64,000 nt of DNA, from the NCBI GenBank assembly GCA_018466975.1, contig CM031563.1, forward strand, positions 2,542,001 to 2,606,000, written 5' to 3'. The notes beneath the pieces are model-generated. The model worked only from the letters and a program-made list of their open reading frames with translations, was not told the DNA's origin and did not search any database. Within the stretch, counting starts at the first letter, position 1; each line of letters starts with the position of its first letter. The stretch comes from Sparassis latifolia (Eukaryota > Basidiomycota > Agaricomycetes > Polyporales > Sparassidaceae). This document shows positions 56,083 through 64,000 of the stretch, piece after piece. The translations under genes and the position numbers were made by a program.

Positions 56083-59000
56083 TCTGCTTATTAGTGCAAC
56101 TCAGGTATTTATGCATCTCTGCACTGTACAAGATTTGCTGATCATTTGTGCAGTACTATCGGAGGAGCCAGCAGCCTCAGATCGTGAGGACGTCAGATGC
56201 AATGGGTGCTCTGCTACCTGTACTTATTTCAATAGTGTGCAGCTGATCACAACGGCCTCTTGAATCTTTCTGGCTTTCAACAATATGGAGGACTTATTTG
56301 CTGCCTAGTTGGACAATGCCATGCTATATGAATTTGAACTTGCCGTGCACACAATCCGGTGATAACAACATATTGAAGAACTTAAGAGCAACAGAACTGA
56401 CTTGACTGTAAAATATTAGTGAACAACAAGCTGCAGCAAAGCACTCAGAGATTAAATATGAAACTGACCATGAAAACATCAGCTAATTTATCTGAGCTGT
56501 GAGTTCTCGGATCCGAGTGCGCCAATTCATCCAAGTTAGCAAACAGAGCACCTGGAGCCTAAACTCATTTTATTAGTTGTAGTGAATATGTGTCTCACTT
56601 AGCCATATCAGTACTCATAGCTCAACATTGAAACAGTTCAATGTCGCCTCTTTGAATAAAATTTCCAACATGAAACATGAAGAAGGATGACCGTGGACCA
56701 CATGACACTAACAATGTGATGAGATGCCGAGTAGAAATACATAGATAGAAATAAATTTTGGCCATTGCAACAGCTATCACTTGAGCAGGCGGAGGAACAC
56801 TCTCAGTGCGGAGCCCAGGTTGGGTGTGGTCACTGGCTGCAGCAGTGCAAAATTGAGTAGTTGAATGAGCTGCTGAAGTTGTAGGAGTGTAGTTATATGG
56901 CTCAGCTAGTAGACAGTCTGAGTATGCAGGCAAGCAATGACAAGTCAAACTCGTATTGAATCTCGGTACTAGTAACTAGCTGAGTGCCACTAGTAAGCTT
57001 GCAGAATATCGCTGAAGACATCATTTTTCCTGCGCATTTGCCATTACAGTAAGATACTCGCAATGTTGCTAGAAATAACTGGGACACTAAATAACATATT
57101 CTACATACTCCTCAGAAGTCTACCATAGCAGCATCGAGCTCATTGTTGTGGACAATTGCATTGTACTGGCGGCGACATTGGGTGGCGATAATACTGTAGC
57201 CGAAGTCACAGTGTCACCAATAGTCATGCATGTCACACCAAAGGACGTGACACTGACAGCATTTCCAAATTGATACCTGATATAGCTTGTGCACTGTACT
57301 TATATGCTGCAGAATGAGTCCAAGCTGCCACATCACAATGTGTGACCTGTCATCATTTTGTCTGATATATTTACAAATATTCTATGTTAGCCAGCAGTAC
57401 ACAATGCACTCAATGCTTTGATTCTTGCACTTTGCTTTTTAGCTTAGATGGTGAAGTGTTTAGCTGCTCAGAAATTGCATCTTTGGGCCATTACAGTCCT
57501 TTGTACCTTCACACAGTCTAATATTAAAAACACTTTCCTACTGTCAAAAAGTAATGCTTGACTGTCTGCTACAAAGAAAATAAAAGACTGCACTCAACAC
57601 AAAAAACTAGACTTACTTATGAACTGACGACATAAGTTGTGAAAATAAGCAGCCTACAAATGCTGTTTGCTGCATCTTCTAATGAATCTTATTAACTTGA
57701 TTTAAAACTTGATGATTAAGATAAAATGGTGAAAGCACTAGAAAGTTCTGAGACTTAGGTATAAACTATATAAACAAATATTTATACAGCAAAATCTGCG
57801 GCTTGCAAAGATAAGCATTATATGCTTATTATGTTGCACTATTATTTACAGCATAGTGTGTATTAGCATGACATCTATTGAGGAAGATGGCAGATGCAAA
57901 TGATAGACTTCATATAGCTGGTGGACCATATAAATGGTGTATATTGTGCAGGTATCATTTAATCATCTCAATTTCCTCAGGATGTATGAGAACCTGATGT
58001 AACAAAAAATAGGTGGATGCACCTTGCATGCCTCACTGTAATGATATAATATATATGTCTGCCTTTTTTGGTACCCTCTTCAACAGACAAGGTGAATGTA
58101 GGGCCTAGGAACACAGATTGACCATATGAAGGCCAATAGAGGGGATTTGCATAAATATGCAATGAGTATAAATGCACCCTGGCCTTATTGTTGTTGTTAC
58201 CAATAGATATTAATGGCTACATGGTTTACTCACCTTTGATGCTTTTCTCAGGCTATTATCTGTGGCATCAGTTTAATTTCTGGTTCTTGCATTATGCAGA
58301 GGCAATCATCCTGTACTTGAGAGTATGGCATTTGGGCCTTCTCACCACTTCATAATATATAGATTCATCTTATACGCTCTTTCAATAAGAAAGTAAATGT
58401 ATGTGCCTTGAGGTAGTGAGAATGATGATGGAAAATAAATACATCTTAAACACTATACTCAAGTAAGTATAATACCTCAATTGCCATACTTTTTTGCATA
58501 TACTAAATTCTTGATTTCAGAAGCAAGAGCTATGTGGTGCCCATCATGTAGGCAGCTAGCGCAGTCACCGTGTTCAGGCCCTTGCTAGTTGGGTAACAAA
58601 TAGATCGGCCTAGACGATATGGTTGGTCGATCCAAGGGCGTGCTCTCCTTCAGATAGCGAATAGGAGTGAGCACACGGGAAAGCCCAATATGGTTGTGCG
58701 TCTGCCACATCAGGCATCCTCGATACCAGCTACATCCCGACTAGCTCAGTAGTTCATCATATGTTCGGCACCTCTAAATACATCAAATTTTTACCTGTTA
58801 AAAAGTTACTGATTCATGCGTAAAGTTGCTCGACTTCTGAGGTGGGGACTTATGTGGCTTCAATCTCGAGTAAGTTAACCTTTCCCATCAATCAATCACC
58901 TCCTCGCTGCACATTTGGGACCTCACACAACCTTCACGTTGGAACTGCAATACACCCACATATGAAGTAGCCGTGCATATATGTATGCTGTGTAGTGACG

Positions 59001-59121
59001 CGAAGAAACAGGTCGCACATTACGCTTAAAGCTATGTCGCACGCGAGACCGGTATGTCATTAGCCTGCACAGCGACATTTAGCTCACATGATTATAGAAC
59101 ACAGGTCGATACAGGCTTGTC

Positions 59122-59570
59122 ATGTGCGATTGCATCCGTTGTGGTGGATTGGAGGTACCGTACTACCTGTGGCAACAGTACAAGGAGCAAGATGCATTTG
59201 TGACCATGGCCTTTGCTGCACATGGACATGCAAATGTAGCTTCCGCATCATTGCATGTCGTAACAGGTGTAACCATGGCCTCTCGTGGTCGAGGACAAAG
59301 GTACGGACCCACTGCGGCACTACGCGGATGAGGGGTATCACTTCGAAGTCAAGGTGTGGGCCGAGGCAGCACCCTCCTGAGCATTCCACGCAAGCGATTG
59401 AGTTCACCTTTATTTCATTCGGGTCCACTTCCACACCCTACAGCTCATGTCGCACACTCTCCCGCTTATGGGTGATGTTCCTATGGAGCCTCTTAGACCA
59501 GATATTCCTGATGATTCCAGTCCTTTATTTGACATGTGCACCCCTGTTCGCCTGTGAAATGGAGATCTAG
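59122..59570 (+). pseudogene. Degraded element-like coding relic (KDZ-type N-terminus?)
   Basis: Frame one begins MCDCIRCGGLEVPYYLWQQY, a Cys-led motif like the N-terminus of fungal KDZ (Kyakuja-Dileera-Zisupton) transposases. It stops at 59331. In another frame 59470-59568 reads DVPMEPLRPDIPDDSSPLFD, an acidic disordered tract also found after that motif. The two are out of frame, so the relic is broken. No catalytic part remains in the window. Family assignment is weak. Confidence 0.3.
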
Positions 59571-59642
59571 AGCACGAGAGCCGTCGGCGTCGACTCCTGT
59601 CACAGCTAGTGTGAGTGCAGTCATATCAATTGAACTATTTAC

Positions 59643-59954
59643 TCACCTTTCTTTGCTTTTCTTTTTCTTCCTATTGCGTGGCTGTGTCTGGTCTTCCACA
59701 TGTCGCTGCCTGTCTTGCCTCCTGCGGGTAGGTCCACTGCCTCCTCTCTGGTTGTGTGATGTGACTGGTGACTCTACAGTGGAAGTGTGTTTGAAGGGCA
59801 TCCTCTGTGATCCTCCAGCAGGTTGATTTCTTTGCCATTCTGCCGTGCGTTGCTGACAGATCTGCATCAGGTACTTCTCTTGAATCACAGCTGGCATGGT
59901 TGGCCAAAGTGCTTGCATTATGGGATCTAGGATATTGGCTGGAATTAAGCTCAT
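59643..59954 (-). CDS. Hypothetical basic protein in repeat block
   Basis: 103 residues (MSLIPANILDPIMQALWPTM, then QEKYLMQICQQRTAEWQRNQ and a Lys/Arg-rich end RNRKKKKSKER). The helical start and basic tail are protein-like and the frame is intact, but there is no recognised domain. It may be a small protein of a transposon on the minus strand. Opposite strand to the KDZ-like relic. Confidence 0.3.
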   Translation of the reverse strand: MSLIPANILDPIMQALWPTMPAVIQEKYLMQICQQRTAEWQRNQPAGGSQRMPFKHTSTVESPVTSHNQRGGSGPTRRRQDRQRHVEDQTQPRNRKKKKSKER

Positions 59955-62079
59955 GGTGAGTAATATGCAGTTCCGTGTCTGTTTGTCTGTGCACTAAGCA
60001 TCCGGCAAGTGTAGGGTGATTAATATTAATTGTGAGGCCTGGAGGACGCGACACTGTACGGTCACATGATTGTATATTATCTTATCTTATCTGTGCCTAT
60101 ATACAGAAATGGATGATATTCTCACAATTGGTCTAGACGTGAATCTGTAGTTACTTCAAGAGGTAGTACACAAACTGTATATACATGCTGATGATTCAAA
60201 CAGGTGAGGGAAGATTGGCTAGGGACATCTATTTGGATGCTAAATGCTCAGGCTGTCGGGAGTGCAACAAGTTGAATAATCTGGACCTAACGGCATGTAG
60301 ACAGACACATTTACGCCACGAATAGATGGGCTTATTGCGCACTAATTAAACAGAAAATTTGCGTGTGTTCAGACCTGTACACGGCGCAAGCACATGGGTC
60401 TTGAACGCAGTGAGTTCTGCAGACAGATAGTACAGCAACAAAAAAGGTTATACAATCTTTTTTCTTATCTGTGTCCTTCTGCCTAAGCATTCAGATGAAG
60501 ACACTATTGAATGAATATACTTCATAGTGAAAATGGAGTTAGGCTTGAATGTGGCTGATCACAATATTGATAGAAAATGTAGAGGATCAAAAAACAGAGT
60601 AAAAGAATAGATAAAGCATTAAAATGAATAAGAAGCAAAGACAGCAGGAGGCTGTGCATCACCATTGTCAATAAGGAACCAGTAATAAATTTTTGAAGGC
60701 TCCAGAAAATGTGTCATTTGTCAGAATGTCAGGTGTCTGTAACTTTGCAAAGTCTGCAAGTCTACAGTGTTTTGAAGATTGAAGTTTTTGCTCTTTCCTG
60801 CTTTATAATTATTCTCAGCATCAGCAGGTAATGCCACCCTACATACAAATGTTCACTTGCATGAATGCTCACTCACATAAACATTTGCTCATATAAACAT
60901 ACAGACCTCACATCTACTATTTACATCAATGAGGCTGAGCATCAATGCTCATTCTCTTATTACTGCAGATGGACCTGCATCCTCGCACTTCATGTTTTCT
61001 ATCAGTAGGGGAGCTTAAAGTTAATGCAGCATCCACTATAAGTTTTCATTATGCTGCAATTTTGCCATTATATAATGTCTTGATGTACAACCTGGGTGAT
61101 TTACAGTGCTTTGCAAGTATATGCAGAATCATCATCAATGGATTTTGCGCCCAAGCTCAGGACGCGAAACCACTCAGCCACTGCAGCCACCAGTAAATTG
61201 CCCAATTAATCAGGTCCGAGAGTCCGAGCCTAGCCAAAATTAGAGAGACCGTGCCTAGAATGTCTCATCAACCAATCACCCCACGTGGGTTTTTTGCAAC
61301 ATCCTAATGCAGGAGCTTAGACAAGCTTTGGGCATGTCTCGGACAACTGCTTTTGGGAAATTCGTGTCACTGATGGCCCTCCTGGTATCCTCCGCCAGAC
61401 TTCCGGTAGTAACGTGCCACTACAATAGTTTGGAGTCCTGGGCTCGGGGCAAGCTCGGGGCACCTCAGGTGAAAAATTCACTGACAACAATTCTGCGTAT
61501 ACTTGCAAAGTACTGTAATAAAAATGTTTAGCGTCAAGCAAGACTTCAAATCTCCACAAATTCTGAGATAATCGGACTGGTCTTAAGTCAGATTATATTT
61601 CAGTTATCACTGAAGTAAATTAGGTGTTAGGAATAAAAATGAAGTAGTAGAGTACCCTTCTTGGATAAAATACTAACTTCAGTAGAGTTGACTAGTATAA
61701 GTACATGGACTCCAATATCAGTCCTTAAGACTTATAGACTTAAAGACTTGCATGATAAACTTTGTAATCCAGTAAGTACAATGGTATGTACTTATAAACT
61801 ACTAGTGGCTTAAATAGTGACTTTACTGCTTGGCTTAGTAGTACTTGATTGCTTGACTGCTTAGTTTGATCACTTCTTCATAAAATTATGTTCTTATTTC
61901 TGACTCAAGCAAGGGCCTTTATATACTAAAACTTGTGGAAAAAATATGACAATAAGGTTTCAAGCATAATAGACAGGAACAATGGAAAAGAACAATAAAA
62001 GGATGAACAATTGCCTATATAACAATAGGTTGTTCATAAAATATACTAAAAAGGGTGTTCAATAGTCAGAAGATTCAAT

Positions 62080-62240
62080 AGAAAAAATAGTGAAGATAAA
62101 CAATAGCTAAGTAAATCAATAAGAATAATAGCCATTTGAATCAATATAAATAATAGTTCTATGTGTTATGAATAATAGGCTATTATTTTGGAATAAATAA
62201 ATAGAAATAATAGCTAGGCTATTGTTGTGCTTATTTATAC
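62080..62240. repeat. Degenerate AATAATAG-type repeats
   Basis: Short A/T-rich units of the type AATAATAG/CAATAGAA recur in this stretch. No gene sense is visible. Simple-sequence drift in the AT-rich block. Confidence 0.4.
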
Positions 62241-63319
62241 AGCAAATAACAAATAGAATCAACAGAACATTTCAACAAGTTACAAACATAACAAATAACA
62301 TACTGAGCACTGTAACTAAAAGTACGACCAGCGATAATAGTGAAAAAATACAAATATAATTCCCTATGCCTCAATCAAACTAAGCCTCTTCATCTCGTAT
62401 TCTCCTTCACCATCTAACTCTTGACAAGTGAAGTCTATTGAACATCTGCTTGGCAGATAAATGACAATTGTGAGAATAGGGGGAAGGAGACTGAGCAGAA
62501 TCTTACACTGACATGAAATGAGGAGATTGCCTATGTCGAGCAGCTGTAAAGAAAGGTGAAGGTAAGGTATGTGCCAATAGATGAGATCATGATGTCTTGT
62601 GTGACGTACTTATCCTTAAGGGTGATTGGCATATAGGTGCAATATATTTTGAGGAAAAGTTGATATTGTCCTTTCTCATTCGCTGCACTTGCAAGTTGAG
62701 CATGGAGATCTCCCTATATAGGACTTGTTTGGAGTGGGCCAATGCTTTGCATGGCATGTACAATAACTGAACCTGATTGACTAGTGGCTAACTGAGTAGT
62801 TATACATTACAGCACTTAGATTAGATAACAGATAATAGCTCTATTTTAGAGAACATTGAAATTATATTCTATAGAGCATTGTATAGAGTTTAATGCATTG
62901 TAACCATCATTATTGAATTGAAATTAAGAAATCGACCGAGTTAACATATTAGAACACTTGATTTTGTCAGGATTTGAGTGATAAACCACTTTTGCAATAC
63001 TAAGATGGACAACAAGAAGGCCTGCTTAGTCAGTTTCCCAAATTGGAAACTAACTTACCTAAGGTACCCATGGTTATCCAGGCCATGCCTCTAATTTTTT
63101 TTGGTTTTTTTCTGCATTTTTATAAGATTTCTGACCTCAAAATACACTTGCTCAAATTGGGAAAGTCAGGAGCCTTTAAAGTTATGATTCCTGAGAAATG
63201 AAGAGCATGATTTTTATAAGTGATGGAACTTTCAGAGCTAAAAAGGTTACCTAGTATAAATGTGTAGTGGCCATAAAAAGTATTATAATGATGCATACAA
63301 TTCTCACATTGAAAGATGA

Positions 63320-64000
63320 TATAAGAAGACATTACAAATGTGTCTACAAGAATTATTACAAAAAATGTTACCAATGTGCCTATAAGAATCACCACAAAAA
63401 TTGATCCTAAAAACTGTTACAAATGTGCCTACAAGAACTGCCACAAAAGATGACCCTAAAAGCTATTACAAATATGCCTATAAGAATCGCTACAAAAAAT
63501 GACTCTAGAAACTATAACAAATCTGCCTACCAGAATCACTACAAAAAATGACCCTAGAAACTGTTACCAATATGCTTACAAGAATCACTACAAAAAATGA
63601 TCCTAGAAACTGTTACAAATGCATCTACAAGAATCACTACAAAAATTGTGACCAACATGCCTATAAGAATTATTACAAAAATTGACCCTAGGTATTGTTA
63701 CCAATGTGCCTACAAGAATCACTACAAAAACTGTTACTAATGTGCCTATAAGGATCACTACAAAAAGTGACCCTAGAAACTGTTACAAATATGTATACAA
63801 GAATCACTACAAAAATTGACTCTAGAAACTGTTACAAATGTGCTATAAGAACTGCTACAAAAAATGACACTAGACACTATTATAAATGTGTCTACAACAA
63901 TCATTACAAAAAATGTTACCAATGTGCCTATAAGAACCACTATAAAAAATAACACTACAAAGTGTTACACATGTGCCTATAAGAATTATTACAAAAATGA
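63320..64000. repeat. Minisatellite array, units about 36-50 bases
   Basis: Consensus-like units TGCCTACAAGAATCACTACA followed by AAAAATTGACCCTAGAAACT and GTTACAAATG, in long (about 50-base) and short (about 36-base, lacking GACCCTAGAAACT) forms, repeat at least a dozen times with point changes up to the window edge. One frame (63767-63952) would read Cys/Tyr/Lys repeats (CYKCA, KNHYKK), which is a by-product of the repeat. The array continues past the end. Confidence 0.75.

Larger units (their letters stand above)
54085..63319. other. AT-rich, repeat-like, nearly gene-free block
   Basis: Composition changes sharply near 54300: long A/T runs, few GC-rich exons and many decayed frames. It holds short coding relics (55630-56082, 59122-59570), a small inverted repeat (55152-55430), simple ATAG-type repeats (about 62080-62240) and no recognised intact gene. 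This is typical of repeat-rich heterochromatin or transposon graveyards, possibly mutated by RIP-like processes (inference). No telomere-type tandem repeat was seen. Confidence 0.6.

Noticed and set aside
59120..59434. 104-codon minus-strand ORF opposite the KDZ-like relic
   Set aside because: No domain; overlaps the plus-strand relic, and the AT-rich context favours chance.
63320..64000. CRISPR-like array
   Set aside because: Units vary along the whole length without constant repeat and unique spacer alternation. A eukaryotic minisatellite fits better.

Overview
The window is nuclear DNA of a filamentous basidiomycete, most likely an Agaricomycete of the polypore type. The signs are intron-rich genes with short introns (mostly 45-65 bases, GT...AG), GC-rich exons, and basidiomycete-style families: short Tcp11 protein, caleosin, DUF262 protein, F-box/LRR proteins and cinnamyl-alcohol-dehydrogenase-like enzymes. 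The order is inferred from gene style, not from a marker. Exons were assembled by hand from frame continuity, splice consensus and conserved motifs. Most main multi-exon models close in frame end to end.

Layout. 1-4.6 kb: F-box and DUF6699-like fragments, a single-pass membrane protein and a small Cys-containing gene. 5.3-15.1 kb: iron-type alcohol dehydrogenase, His-rich cation diffusion facilitator, DCC1 cohesion factor, DUF262 protein and a NIPA-type Mg transporter. 15.5-27.3 kb: F-box protein (shifted frame), Cys-rich membrane protein, Pro-rich protein, TFIIH subunit SSL1 (shifted frame), a small hidden gene, caleosin, Tcp11 protein and two small hypothetical genes. 28-31.6 kb: a tandem pair of zinc alcohol dehydrogenases, the second carrying an in-frame TAG. 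31.6-36.3 kb: almost gene-free. 36.3-44.9 kb: acyl-CoA oxidase-like protein, Nha1-type Na+/H+ antiporter, a decayed paraoxonase-like gene and ribosomal protein uS5/RPS2. 46.5-47.6 kb: ornithine decarboxylase antizyme, which needs a +1 ribosomal frameshift. 47.76-51.46 kb: a complete-looking Tc1/mariner-superfamily transposon with about 62-bp inverted terminal repeats, a TA duplication, a spliced DDE transposase and a six-exon passenger gene. 51.7-54.1 kb: Smr-domain protein and ARF1. From about 54.3 kb to the end the DNA turns AT-rich and repetitive, with degraded element-like coding pieces and a terminal minisatellite.

Themes. Housekeeping genes (DCC1, SSL1, RPS2, ARF1, antizyme) sit next to metabolic genes suited to a wood or plant-litter fungus (aldehyde/alcohol dehydrogenases, acyl-CoA oxidase, caleosin peroxygenase). 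No operon-like grouping is expected or seen. The most notable items are the antizyme frameshift site (UUU UAA C), the transposon with a passenger gene, very small exons (5, 7, 11, 11 and 16 bases), four GC-AG introns, and three conserved genes each broken by a 1-2 base indel in a simple-sequence tract, which may be assembly errors.
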